From assembly GCF_028583425.1 (NCBI RefSeq), contig NC_072791.1, forward strand, positions 13,845,868 to 13,909,867: DNA of 64,000 bases, in the 5' to 3' direction. Below are positions 49,331 through 60,370 of this stretch, one piece after another. The DNA comes from Eublepharis macularius. Lineage: Eukaryota; Chordata; Lepidosauria; Squamata; Eublepharidae. Made by a program: the position numbers and the translations under genes. Under the pieces are notes generated by a model, which saw only the letters and a program-made list of their open reading frames with translations, did not search any database and was not told where the DNA came from. Within the stretch, counting starts at the first letter, position 1. The number at the start of each line of letters is the position of its first letter.

Positions 49331-52270
49331 TGGCCTGGGGGACAGGTTGGGCAGACAATGTTTAATGGTGGGGTGGGGGTTTCAGCATTGGTTGTTGTGC
49401 TTGCCTTCTTTAAGCTTGATCCACTGTTTTAAGATTAAAACAAGAGTGTGCCAGCTTTGGGCCTACACAGGCCAGAAGCCTTTCTTCTGGCTGGCTCTCA
49501 CAGTTGTGCTCCACAATCTGGAATGGTGTGGCTTGCTTTTCTGTGTCTGGTCCCCTGCTTGCAAGGATTCCCAACAGGCTCCGTCCTGATCAACTGTGCC
49601 AGCCTGTGGGCCACACACAGGTATGGCCTGGGGGACAGGTTGGGCAGACAATGTTTGATGGTGGGGGGGGTTTCAGCATTGGTTGTTGTGCTTGCCTTCT
49701 TTAAGCTTGATCCACTGTTTTAAGATTAAAACAAGAGTGTGCCAGCTTTGGGCCTACACAGGCCAGAAGCCTTTCTTCTGGCTGGCTCTCACAGTTGTGC
49801 TTCACAATCTGGAATGGTGTGGCTTGCCTTTCTGTGTCTGGTCCCCTGCTTGCAAGGATTCCCAACAGGCTCCGTCCTGATCAACTGTGCCAGCCTGTGG
49901 GCCACACACAGGTATGGCCTGGGGGACAGGTTGGGCAGACAATGTTTGATGGTGGGGGGGGGGGTTCAGCATTGGTTGTTGTGCTTGCCTTCTTTAAGCT
50001 TGATCCACTGTTTTAAGATTAAAACAAGAGTGTGCCAGCTTTGGGCCTACACAGGCCAGAAGCCTTTCTTCTGGCTGGCTCTCACAGTTGTGCTTCACAA
50101 TCTGGAATGGTGTGGCTTGCCTTTCTGTGTCTGGTCCCCTGCTTGCAAGGATTCCCAACAGGCTCCGTCCTGATCAACTGTGCCAGCCTGTGGGCCACAC
50201 ACAGGTATGGCCTGGGGGACAGGTTGGGCAGACAATCTTTGATGGTGGGGGGGGGGGGGGGTTTCAGCATTGGTTGCTGTGCTTGCCTTCTTTAAGCTTG
50301 ATCCACTGTTTTAAGATTAAAACCAGAGTGTGCCAGCTTCGGGCCTACACAGGCCAGAAGCCTTTCTTCTGGCTGGCTCTCACAGTTGTGCTTCACAATC
50401 TGGAATGGTGTGGCTTGCCTTTCTGTGTCTGGTCCCCTGCTAGCAAGGATTCCCAACAGGCTCCGTCCTGATCAACTGTGCCAGCCTGTGGGCCACACAC
50501 AGGTATGGCCTGGGGGACAGGTTGGGCAGACAATCTTTGATGGTGGGGGGGGGGTTCAGCATTGGTTGTTGTGCTTGCCTTCTTTAAGCTTGATCCACTG
50601 TTTTAAGATTAAAACCAGAGTGTGCCAGCTTCGGGCCTACACAGGCCAGAAGCCTTTCTTCTGGCTGGCTCTCACAGTTGTGCTTCACAATCTGGAATGG
50701 TGTGGCTTGCCTTTCTGTGTCTGGTCCCCTGCTAGCAAGGATTCCCAACAGGCTCCGTCCTGATCAACTGTGCCAGCCTGTGGGCCACACACAGGTATGG
50801 CCTGGGGGACAGGTTGGGCAGACAATGTTTGATGGTGGGGGGGGGGGGGTTTCAGCATTGGTTGTTGTGCTTGCCTTCTTTAAGCTTGATCCACTGTTTG
50901 AAGATTAAAACCAGAGTGTGCCAGCTTCGGGCCTACACAGGCCAGAAGCCTTTCTTCTGGCTGGCTCTCACAGTTGTGCTTCACAATCTGGAATGGTGTG
51001 GCTTGCTGTTCTGTGTCTGGTCCCCTGCTAGCAAGGATTCCCAACAGGCTCCGTCCTGATCAACTGTGCCAGCCTGTGGGCCACACACAGGTATGGCCTG
51101 GGGGACAGGTTGGGCAGACAATGTTTGATGGTGGGGGGGGGGGTTTCAGCATTGGTTGTTGTGCTTGCCTTCTTTAAGCTTGATCCACTGTTTGAAGATT
51201 AAAACCAGAGTGTGCCAGCTTCGGGCCTACACAGGCCAGAAGCCTTTCTTCTGGCTGGCTCTCACAGTTGTGCTTCACAATCTGGAATGGTGTGGCTTGC
51301 CTTTCTGTGTCTGGTCCCCTGCTAGCAAGGATTCCCAACAGGCTCCGTCCTGATCAACTGTGCCAGCCTGTGGGCCACACACAGGTATGGCCTGGGGGAC
51401 AGGTTGGGCAGACAATGTTTGATGGTGGGGGGGGGGGGTTCAGCATTGGTTGTTGTGCTTGCCTTCTTTAAGCTTGATCCACTGTTTGAAGATTAAAACC
51501 AGAGTGTGCCAGCTTCGGGCCTACACAGGCCAGAAGCCTTTCTTCTGGCTGGCTCTCACAGTTGTGCTTCACAATCTGGAATGGTGTGGCTTGCTGTTCT
51601 GTGTCTGGTCCCCTGCTAGCAAGGATTCCCAACAGGCTCCGTCCTGATCAACTGTGCCAGCCTGTGGGCCACACACAGGTATGGCCTGGGGGACAGGTTG
51701 GGCAGACAATGTTTGATGGTGGGGGGGGGGGGTTTCAGCATTGGTTGTTGTGCTTGCCTTCTTTAAGCTTGATCCACTGTTTGAAGATTAAAACCAGAGT
51801 GTGCCAGCTTCGGGCCTACACAGGCCAGAAGCCTTTCTTCTGGCTGGCTCTCACAGTTGTGCTTCACAATCTGGAATGGTGTGGCTTGCCTTTCTGTGTC
51901 TGGTCCCCTGCTAGCAAGGATTCCCAACAGGCTCCGTCCTGATCAACTGTGCCAGCCTGTGGGCCACACACAGGTATGGCCTGGGGGACAGGTTGGGCAG
52001 ACAATGTTTGATGGTGGGGGGGGGGGGTTCAGCATTGGTTGTTGTGCTTGCCTTCTTTAAGCTTGATCCACTGTTTGAAGATTAAAACCAGAGTGTGCCA
52101 GCTTCGGGCCTACACAGGCCAGAAGCCTTTCTTCTGGCTGGCTCTCACAGTTGTGCTTCACAATCTGGAATGGTGTGGCTTGCTGTTCTGTGTCTGGTCC
52201 CCTGCTAGCAAGGATTCCCAACAGGCTCCGTCCTGATCAACTGTGCCAGCCTGTGGGCCACACACAGGTA
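49331..52270 (+). repeat. ~294-bp tandem array, ten units, inside the hAT element
   Basis: The landmark tggcctgggggacaggttgg occurs at 49331, 49624, 49915, 50208, 50506, 50798, 51094, 51388, 51682 and 51977, with an eleventh, diverged start at 52271. The spacing is 291-298 bp, the variation lying mainly in a G-run of 7-14 bases. Units 1-3 have aaaacaagagtg, later ones aaaaccagagtg; the last five alternate gcttgctgtt / gcttgccttt, a two-unit higher-order pattern. ORFs that run across the units are a by-product. Each unit holds a possible exon (see findings). Confidence 0.97.
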
Positions 52271-52500
52271 TGCTGCTTTGGCCAAGGTAACCCTTTTTGG
52301 TTGCTGGCCTGGCACTCACAGTTGTGCTCCACAATCTGGAATGGTGTGGCTTGCGTTTCTGTGTCTGGTCCCCTGCTTGCAAGGATTCCCAACAGGCTCC
52401 GTCCTGATCAACTGTGCCAGCCTTCGGCCCACACACAGGCCTGCTGCTCCGGCTTTGGTAACCCTTCCCGTTTGCTGGCCTGGCACTCACTGTTTTGCTT
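52271..52500 (+). repeat. Diverged partial units after the 294-bp array
   Basis: Two shorter relatives of about 160 bp contain the actcacagttgtgctccaca and gattcccaacaggctccgtc core but lack the G-run part. They begin tgctgctttggccaaggtaa and tgctgctccggctttggtaa and may resemble the ancestral unit. Confidence 0.8.
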
Positions 52501-53811
52501 CACATTCAGGTTGTTTATCGTTGGTGGACCTCTTCTGGACTGGACTGCACTTGGTGGACATCGGCCTGCAGATCTCTGCGTGGAGGATCAACATTGCTGG
52601 ACATCTGCACTGGTGGACTGGTAGGGTTGTTGTTAAATTTGGTTTTTGAGCTTATGTCTGCTGCTGTGCCTACCTGCGAGCATATGCTTTGGCTCTGTCT
52701 TTATGGCTTGGGCCGGGGGGGGGGGGCATTTTCTGGTTGGGCAAGAGGATATTGTTTGGGGGTTAGGGGGGCCAGCATTGATCGCAGTGCCAGCTTTCTT
52801 TCATGTTTCATTTTTCAAGTTTGAGTGTGGGGGTGGGCATGAACTGCTGTTTCACAGGACTAAAAAATGAGTGTGCCAGCTTCTGGCCTGCACAGGCCAG
52901 AAGCTCTGCTGGGTGGATGTGTTTTGTTTTGCTGCTGGTTGGCCCTAGCCTTTAAGGGGGGGGGGGCTGACTTGGCTTGTGCAACGGGGCCTTGAATTTT
53001 GGGGTTGCGTGTGCGGCGTGTGGTGTTGACTCTGCTAACATTTCCAATTTTCTTGACAGCATCGTGGAGGAGAGGAGGACCAGCTGCAAGACCGCCTGAA
53101 CATCGCTGGACTGCAGGACTGGTGTTAGTGTGAGCGAGTCCGGGTTGACATTTGGGTGGCCTTGGGGGTGGGTTCTTGCTAGCTTGGGAGGGGGGAGGCT
53201 CATCTTCAAAACACCACATCCACACCCCACACCGACATACCACAGATACATCGGTCCCGCTAAATAGTGTCTCTTAGGTAGGTAGGCCAGTTGGTAGGTG
53301 ATCAGTGGATAATTGCCCTCAACATAATTATTAGGGAAACCGAGCCTAGTTTTTTTTAAAAAACTAAATAGGGACTCAGCAGGGAAAGCATTAGTGAGTG
53401 AGTGTTAGGTTTGAATTCTATATATATATATATATATATATAAAAATTTGTAATAGCTGTCAATAGGCTTCCCATTAGTGCCCCCATAACTAGGGTTCCA
53501 CTGCCCATCTCTGGCACACGTGGTGGTGCCAGGCCGGCCCGGGCATACTAGTGTGTGAGTGTTTAAGGCTTCGTCACCTGTTATTGGGGTTTAGGGCCAG
53601 CTCAATTCCAGAGGAATTCAGCTGATTGGCAGGCTCAGGTTCCCTGACATAAATAGGGTTGCTTAAAAAGGCACTTGATTGTTCATCTCCAAGTCACAGA
53701 GCCACTAGAAACACAGATTTATAGCAGGTTAGTTAGGTCTTGAAAACAAAGTTGACCTTTGTTTTCTAAATCTTTTCTGATTAGTTAGGGTTGAATTTGG
53801 GAGGGGAAAGT
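52500..53811 (+). promoter_or_regulatory. 5' region of the transposase ORF, candidate exons and acceptors
   Basis: A good acceptor (tttccaattttcttgacag) at 53042-53060 opens an exon-like segment ending near 53124. Another (ttgttttctaaatcttttctgattag) ends at 53784, 27 bp before the transposase ATG, with a branchpoint-like tctaaat. A (ta)n run lies at 53419-53442. The two acceptors suggest the transposase mRNA has a spliced 5' leader. Confidence 0.5.
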
Positions 53812-56550
53812 ATGTCAGAGAGGAAAGCAGAGAGGGGACCCGGGGGAAAGGCTAGGGAGAAATCTAGAGGGGAGGAGGGGAGGGGGAGGGGGACTGCTGC
53901 GGCAGCCCCTCCATCTGAGCGGAGGAGGCCCTCCCCTGCGCTGCTGCCGTTCACCAGCCTGGCTTCTGGTGACAGGAAGAGGGTTCGCAAGACTCTCTTT
54001 CCTGAGGCAGCTGCTGGAGGGCCACCCCCAACCCGGGTGCGTGAGGCAGGGGCTGGCACTGGGCAGGGGCCTGCTGCTGAGGCTCCTCCTCCTCCAGTGG
54101 TTGCGAGCCAGCTGCTGGAGGAGGGGCAGCATGTGGTGTCTCCTGGGATGGGCGCGGAGCACATGACTTTCCCTGCGCTCCCGCTCACCCCAGGAACCCG
54201 GAGGATGTTGGAGGAACTGCCCGTGAGACCCCCCCTGGGGCGGTCCACCCCAGTTTCCTCTGAGGCCAGCAGCAGGCCTCTCGCGGCTGTGCAGGAGGAG
54301 AGGACGCGGGAGGAAGAGGCAGAGACTGTGGTGGAAGAGCCCACATCTCTGCCCCTTCAGCCTCGTCCATCCCCACCTGCCCGGCCGAGAGTGGGACACG
54401 GTGTGTCCGGCCAGAGCACCTCACAGGAGGTGCCGCAGGGTGGTCCCGAACGCACTTCTCCTGGGAAGCGTGGGATGCCCTTTTCCTCCGAAATCTGGAA
54501 GCACTTCCAGACAACGGAGGATCCCCGAGCAGCCCTGTGCCTGCATTGTAGGCAGCGCGTCAGCCGTGGCAAAGATGTGTGGCATCTCTCCACGTCTGGG
54601 ATGAGGTACCATATGAAGAGGCACCACCAGGCGGTGCTTCTTCGGGAGGAGGGTTCGAGTGGCGCCGCACGGCCGCCAGCTAGCCAGAAGGAGGCAGGCT
54701 CCTCTGGTGCTCTCCCCCCAAGGGTACCTGCAGGAAAGGGACGCCAAGCCTCTCTCCCGGAGATGCTTGGTATGCAGGGCGCTAGTGTGCCCAGAGAGGG
54801 GATCCGGAGGGCGAGCAGGCGCATCACGCGCCACATCGTCAACATGATAGCAGTGGATGGGCAACCGTATTCCGTAGTTGAAGACTTCGGCTTCTCAGGG
54901 CTGCTCCAAGATTGCTTTCCCTGGTACGCCGTCCCTGCTCGCACGTCGTTGAGCAGATCGGTGGTGCCCTCGTTTTACAGGGCTGCCAGGGATCATGTGA
55001 AGGCACAGCTGTCCCGGGTTGCCGGGAGAACTGTGCACTTCACATCGGACATCTGGACCTGCCCAAGTGTGCAGCAAGCGTACCTCTCGCTTACTGCTCA
55101 CTGGTGGGAACCCGAGTCGGTTCTGGGTGGGGGCCGGGGGGAGGTGCCTAGCACAGCTAGACAGGGAAGGATGCGAGACCGCCAGGCCGGCTACTGCAAG
55201 GCCTTGCTTCACGCCGAGGTGCTCGACGTGTCCCACACGGCGGAGAACATCGCTGCCACCTTAAGGAGACAGTTGGACGAGTGGATAGGCCAGGGACCCG
55301 CCACCGTGGGATGCATGGTGACGGACGGTGGCAAGAACATGAGGGCAGCGGCGCATCTAGTGAGCCGAGAGAGCGTCTACTGTGCCGCTCACAAGCTTCA
55401 CCTAGTGGTGAGAGATGCGCTGGGGTTGGGCTCCTCGAAGGAACCCGTGGATACCCGGACCCGTGAACTCCAGTTACTTGTCCAGAAATGTCGGAGGCTC
55501 ACGGGTCACTTCTCGCGCAGCGTGAAGGCCACGCACGAACTGCGCCAGACACAGGTCAGGACAGGTGTGCCAGAGCACGCTCTGATCACTGACGTCAGCA
55601 CTCGCTGGAACTCCACCTGCGCCATGCTTGAGCGCTTGGTGGAGCAGCAGGCCGCACTCCACGCGTGGCTCTCCGAGCACCGCGGTGCGAGTCAGGTGGG
55701 TGAGTTCAACCGGGAGGATTGGCTCACCATCACCCAGACAGTGGAGGTCCTGAAGCCCTTCAAGGACTTCACTGTGGCGGTCTCGTCAGACACGGCGACC
55801 CTCGGTCTGGTCATTCCCCTGGTGCACACGCTCCAGAGGAATCTGGCCACCCTTGCAGACCGGGTCGCGCCCCGTGCTGACCTTGTTCCAGCGGTGCGCG
55901 CATTAGTGAGAAGGCTGCAGCAGGGCATAGCTGCCAGGCTAACTCCTCTCACTAAGGAAGAGTCATACATGTTGGCGACCATGTGTGACCCGCGCATAAA
56001 GGGCACTTTCGCCGAGCGGGACGGGAACCTCACCCAAGCCAGAGACGGGCTCTGCTCTTGGGTGAGGCGCAGGCAGGCCAAGAGGGGACGCCTGTCGACA
56101 GGGGGGACGCAAGAGGGGCCCTGCCGTGCGGGTCCCTCTGACGCCCCCTCTGCGCAGGCCCCCCCCGAGGCCACCACCGGAGTGCCGATGGAGATGGAGA
56201 TGCTCCGGTGGGCCCTCGTCCCCTCTGGGGTCGTGAGGACCGTGAGAGAGGATCCGGCGGAGGCGATGGTCAGGGACTACCTCGCGGAGCCCTGCGAGTC
56301 GCTCTCCACCGATCCGCTCAGCTACTGGGCCAGGAAGGAGTCGGTCTGGCCGGACCTCTCCCTCGAGGCGCAGCGGCTGCTCTCATGCCCTCCGACGAGC
56401 GTGGAGAGCGAGCGCGTCTTTTCACATGCGGGCGACATTGTCGGCCCACATCGCACTCGCCTTCTCCCATGGAGAGTCGAGCAGTTGACCTTCCTGAAGG
56501 TCAACTCTCGCCTCTTCGATTTCTCAGGACTGGACTTCCAGAGTGACTGA
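53812..56550 (+). CDS. hAT transposase (BED finger), intact ORF
   Basis: An uninterrupted 912-residue protein starting MSERKAERGPGG; ATG has A at -3 and is the first ATG after a strong acceptor. Residues 1-220 are proline/arginine-rich and look disordered. The BED zinc finger is at about 222-275 (WKHFQTTEDPRAALCLHC, then HMKRHH). An RNase H-like fold follows with catalytic acids in FTSDIWT (about D412), MVTDGGKN (about D505) and the C-terminal SVESERVFSHAGD (about E866). Other hAT marks are CAAHKLHLVV (about 524), TDVSTRWNST (about 597) and the dimerisation segment DPLSYWARKESVWPDLSLEA. The enzyme would bind the element's ends and cut and rejoin DNA in the nucleus. The ORF is GC-rich, in contrast to the surrounding AT-rich L1. 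It is longer than typical hAT transposases (600-800 residues). Domesticated ZBED genes share this layout, but the termini and target duplication show this copy is inside a transposon. Confidence 0.96.
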   Translation: MSERKAERGPGGKAREKSRGEEGRGRGTAAAAPPSERRRPSPALLPFTSLASGDRKRVRKTLFPEAAAGGPPPTRVREAGAGTGQGPAAEAPPPPVVASQLLEEGQHVVSPGMGAEHMTFPALPLTPGTRRMLEELPVRPPLGRSTPVSSEASSRPLAAVQEERTREEEAETVVEEPTSLPLQPRPSPPARPRVGHGVSGQSTSQEVPQGGPERTSPGKRGMPFSSEIWKHFQTTEDPRAALCLHCRQRVSRGKDVWHLSTSGMRYHMKRHHQAVLLREEGSSGAARPPASQKEAGSSGALPPRVPAGKGRQASLPEMLGMQGASVPREGIRRASRRITRHIVNMIAVDGQPYSVVEDFGFSGLLQDCFPWYAVPARTSLSRSVVPSFYRAARDHVKAQLSRVAGRTVHFTSDIWTCPSVQQAYLSLTAHWWEPESVLGGGRGEVPSTARQGRMRDRQAGYCKALLHAEVLDVSHTAENIAATLRRQLDEWIGQGPATVGCMVTDGGKNMRAAAHLVSRESVYCAAHKLHLVVRDALGLGSSKEPVDTRTRELQLLVQKCRRLTGHFSRSVKATHELRQTQVRTGVPEHALITDVSTRWNSTCAMLERLVEQQAALHAWLSEHRGASQVGEFNREDWLTITQTVEVLKPFKDFTVAVSSDTATLGLVIPLVHTLQRNLATLADRVAPRADLVPAVRALVRRLQQGIAARLTPLTKEESYMLATMCDPRIKGTFAERDGNLTQARDGLCSWVRRRQAKRGRLSTGGTQEGPCRAGPSDAPSAQAPPEATTGVPMEMEMLRWALVPSGVVRTVREDPAEAMVRDYLAEPCESLSTDPLSYWARKESVWPDLSLEAQRLLSCPPTSVESERVFSHAGDIVGPHRTRLLPWRVEQLTFLKVNSRLFDFSGLDFQSD

Positions 56551-56899
56551 GGTGAGCCCAACTTGTGGCCTGCATCCTCTATGAGTCCAATCCTTTGGAA
56601 TCGCGCTCTCCCCTGTATAAAACCCTGTATATACAGTTAAAACCGGCCAGTAGAGGGAGGGTGGTTAGGAACCAGTGGCAAAGGGAAAACACCCAGCAAT
56701 TTGAAAGCCCCCCCCCCAGGGTATTCAAAACATCTCCCATCACTGAGACATACCCTGTGGGACCAAATTTATTATGAAAAATAATGCCCCAGAAACATGG
56801 ATTGCTACTGGAGGGAGAAACAGGTTAGATAGGGATTGCTTAGGTGTTTTTATCAGATGAAATCATTGTAAAAAAAATTGTAGAAGAATTGTTGTACTG

Positions 56900-57300
56900 T
56901 TTTTTGAAAGTTGATGTTCTGTTCATGTAAAAAAAAGGAAAAAAAACCAAAAAAAAATGTTGTGATTATGTTTTTTAAAAGTTGATGTTCTGTTCATGTA
57001 AAAAAAAGGAAAAAAACCCCAAAAAAATGTTGTGATTATGTTTTTTAAAAGTTGATGTTCTGTTCATGTAAAAAAAAGGAAAAAAAACCAAAAAAAAATG
57101 TTGTGCTTATGTTTTTTAAAAGTTGATGTTCTGTTCATGTAAAAAAAAGGAAAAAAAACCCAAAAAAATGTTGTGATTATGTTTTTTAAAAGTTGATGTT
57201 CTGTTCATGTAAAAAAAAGGAAAAAAACCCAAAAAAAAATGTTGTGCTTATGTTTTTTAAAAGTTGATGTTCAGTTCATGTTTAAAAAAAAAAATTTGAT
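56900..57300 (+). repeat. A-rich ~70-bp tandem array, six units
   Basis: The landmark ttgatgttctgttcatg occurs at 56911, 56982, 57052, 57123, 57193 and 57264 (last copy changed to ttcagttc). Units are joined by A-runs and ttgtgattatgttttttaaa. It lies about 350 bp after the transposase stop, so in the 3' UTR. Confidence 0.95.
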
Positions 57301-57544
57301 GTTAATGTTGGGTTTGCATGGTTGGGGGATGCGGGAAGAGTGGTGGATGGGCACCGGCCAATGATGATCTCTCACAGATGTTCCCAGGTAAATTCTGAGG
57401 CTGGTGTGGGGGTGGGGGGAGACCTCTGCAGAACTGCTCCAGAAATACCATTGTCCAGTGCCTTGGAAGTGCCCAGTTCAGCTTTGTGTGTCTGAACTGA
57501 AAGCACAGCCACAGGAAATGACATAGGTTCTGCTGGACCCTGTT

Positions 57545-58060
57545 GCAGTGGTTCCCCCCCATTAAGTCGTTTTATGGAGGGAGAGTTGTATTAGGCTGGT
57601 AGTTATTATGATCATCTTCTGTTTCCATGCCCTGTTGTGCCCGCTCACTATGTAACCTGTTGTAATGTTCAAAACTTTACTGTTTGTCCATTTCAAAAAA
57701 AAAATTGTGTTTAAGATTCTCTGATGTGTAGTTAATTGTGTTGTGTTGTGCTATGAGGGACAATAAGTGTAATATGTTGTGATTTGTTGACCACTTGTAA
57801 TTTGAAAATGAGAAAATAAAGGTTTTTTAAACTTAATGATTGTGTGTCTGTGTTCCCTTCTTTGATGGGAGGTTGGTTCCCAGCATAGGGAACAATGGGG
57901 CAGGCTGGCCAGCCTGTTCCTGGGGTACTCGGTGTGGGGCAGCTGAGGGTGGTTTTGGTTCTGAGAGGGGCTGAGTGGAGGATTTGGGTCTGTGTGTGGC
58001 AGCTGGGGTGGGGGAACTGGGTTTGTGTGGGGCTGAAAGGAGTGGACTATGGGGGATGAG
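57545..58060 (+). repeat. 3' module of the hAT element, copy 1, with poly(A) signal
   Basis: The sequence 57545-57925 recurs almost unchanged at 60371-60745 (attaagtcgttttatggagg, ggctggtagttattatgatc, gaaaatgagaaaataaaggt). AATAAA lies at about 57815. The following part to 58060 (gttcctggggt ... ggggctgaaagg) recurs at 60912-61045. Confidence 0.9.
57812..57822 (+). terminator. Polyadenylation signal for the transposase transcript (likely)
   Basis: AATAAA in gagaaaataaaggtttttta, followed by a GT-rich stretch (gattgtgtgtctgtgttccc), the usual downstream element. The duplicate lies near 60652. Confidence 0.6.
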
Positions 58061-60350
58061 AGCACTGGTCGTCCCTTTTGCCCAAGTAGGCCCCTGCTAC
58101 TGTCCTGGTGTGGGCTTCCATGCCTCTATCAGTTGCTGGCCCTCCTTTGCCATCTTTTTCAGAAATTTTCCTAGGGCTGCCAAACTCCTGGTTGGGCTTG
58201 AGTTCAGGTTAGAGAGAGTAGTTCCCTACAGATAAACTGGCTGCTTCCAAGGGCAATCTCTTTAGAGGGCAAATGCGGACCATGGATTCTGGGGGAGATC
58301 CCTACTCAGATTTTCCTTTCCACAAGTCCCACCCCCAAATTGCCAGTAACTTCCAAGGCCAGAGTTTGCCACCCCAGAGAGATCCCGTTCCCACCCTCTT
58401 AGCCTTGGCATGAAAGTTGTAGCCCCCATGGAACGCTTCCAGGTTCCTGATTCCAAGCCCAATGACACCAATGTAAGACAATCCAGACCTCCATCAAAAA
58501 TGGATTTTAAGTAGCAGTGGGATTGGGCTGCATTTCAGTCATTCACATATCTGGTTGTGTTCCCAAACATTTAGCTTATGGTTTTTTAAATCGGCGTATG
58601 GCACTTAAGGACACTTTTAAATGGTTCTAAAAACATATTTTTATTATGAAGTATTTAATGTGGCATTGATCAAGGGCAGGCCTTTTGGCCAAATGAGCAG
58701 TATCAGTACAGTAAAATTTAGACAAAGCTCATAGGAGGAAAAAGCATTCACACTGTGAAGTGGGAAGAAAGTTTCAATTTACATGTACCATGGACTCCGA
58801 AAAAGACATGTCCAGACCAAATCAGGCCTGCTTTCTCCCTTGAAGATATCAATTGATGATAGTGCTTATGTCACATCATGAGAAGACAAGGTTCACTAGA
58901 AAAGACAATAATGCTAAGAAAAATTGAAGGCAGTAGGGAAAAGAAGAATACCCTAGATGTGGTAGATTGACTTCGGTTTGCAATACATGGACAAGGTTTT
59001 TGGGATACTGTGGAGCTCAATATAATTCTAAAGTACACCACAAGTGATTTGAATGCATAAAACATACAGACACATACACATAAAATGTATATACCCCCTC
59101 CCCACCAAATTAAAGGTTTATCTTATGCCCCGGTTTTCTCCCCCATGGGAACCTAGAGTGGTTTACACATTGCTGTTCTCCCTTGATTTGTTTCACCCTC
59201 ATCACAACCAGGCTAACAATAGACAGCTGCTCCATGCCTCACATTGGAGTGACTCCACCGATGGCCTTCTTAGTTGTATGAGGGGGTGGAGGGGGGGGGA
59301 GGAAGGAAACAACGCACTCCTGCCCACTCTATCTGGGGCCTAGGTTGCCAAATTGCTTGGCCTTGGCAAGGAGCCAGTGGTGGGGCGGCACTGGTTCTGG
59401 GGCCCCGTCAAGAACATTTGTCCAGGGCCCCAAAATCACCTAGACTGCCTCTGGAAAACACAACACAATTGTTTACTTAGGCTGAGCCAAGAACATCCAT
59501 CAAGCCTACAAGGCACAGAATCAGAGTCTGCCAGATTCTAGACCAACTCTCTAGCCATTGCACTACAGTGGATATCTAAAAATTGTTCATACCCCCACCA
59601 GCAACTTGAACATTTTTCTCCAAAAGGCACACAACTTGGCTGGGTCTCAAAAAGGACTATGATGCATGGGCCTGTCAATGCATACTGGTACTAAGGCTCT
59701 GGCCGGGGGGAGGGGGGCATTGTGCCAATGCCACCCTGGCTTTGGAAGGGGACAGTAAAATAGAAGAAATAATCTAGCTTCAGTGCCTCCCCCCCTTCTC
59801 TCTCTCTCTCTCTCTCTCTATAATGTGAGTGAAAACATTACTATACCATCACTGAAGCCTACAGGATACATAGGGTCTGTTCACACACGCATGATCATTT
59901 AATGGCAATGCTCTGGCATGATGATGTCTGTTCTAGGAAGTGATGTGATCATCACACAAGGCTGGGGAGCACGCACAATTCACAGCAGGCAGATTTGGGC
60001 CACAAGGGATCCTGCTTTGGCCTGCAGGGCCCAAATCAGCCCACTGCAAAGCACAGGCATACTCTCAGGGCAGCCAGATGACATCAGTGACATCACGGCA
60101 GCAGCCCCTGGAGCGTACCTTGAAGGCTCATTCACTGACTTTCCCCCTTCGGGGTGATAGGTGAGAGTGGGGGATCCCCCACCAAGGGGAAACGGATCCC
60201 TAATTGTGTCTGAGGTTGTGGAAATCAAATGGGTCATATTGCTTCTGTCTTTGAGGGACTTACATGCACATTATATTTAACTCCAGATTTCTTGATTGTC
60301 AAGGAATGCATGTGGTGGGGGGTGGGGGGAAGGGTGGGAGAAGGGCCCCA
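58061..60350. other. Captured-looking segment between the two 3' modules
   Basis: No transposon-specific text. It contains old SINE-like remains at about 59125-59215 and 59515-59575 (cagattctagaccaactctctagccattgcactac, a degraded box region on the minus strand) and a (tc)n run at 59799-59818. No coding exon is recognised; short frames are unremarkable. Confidence 0.5.
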
Positions 60351-60370
60351 GAGGGTTGGGGGGGGGATTT

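Noticed and set aside
49438-51942. Series of 65-144-codon plus-strand ORFs (repeated text such as LHRPEAFLLAGSHSC)
   Set aside because: They repeat with the 294-bp array and overlap in several frames; they follow from the repeat unit and have no conserved domain.
53791-53811. Upstream TTG extension of the transposase by seven codons
   Set aside because: Eukaryotic initiation at the ATG at 53812, which has A at -3, is far more likely.
54357-54944. 195-codon minus-strand ORF and other antisense ORFs over the transposase
   Set aside because: Shadow frames of a GC-rich coding region.
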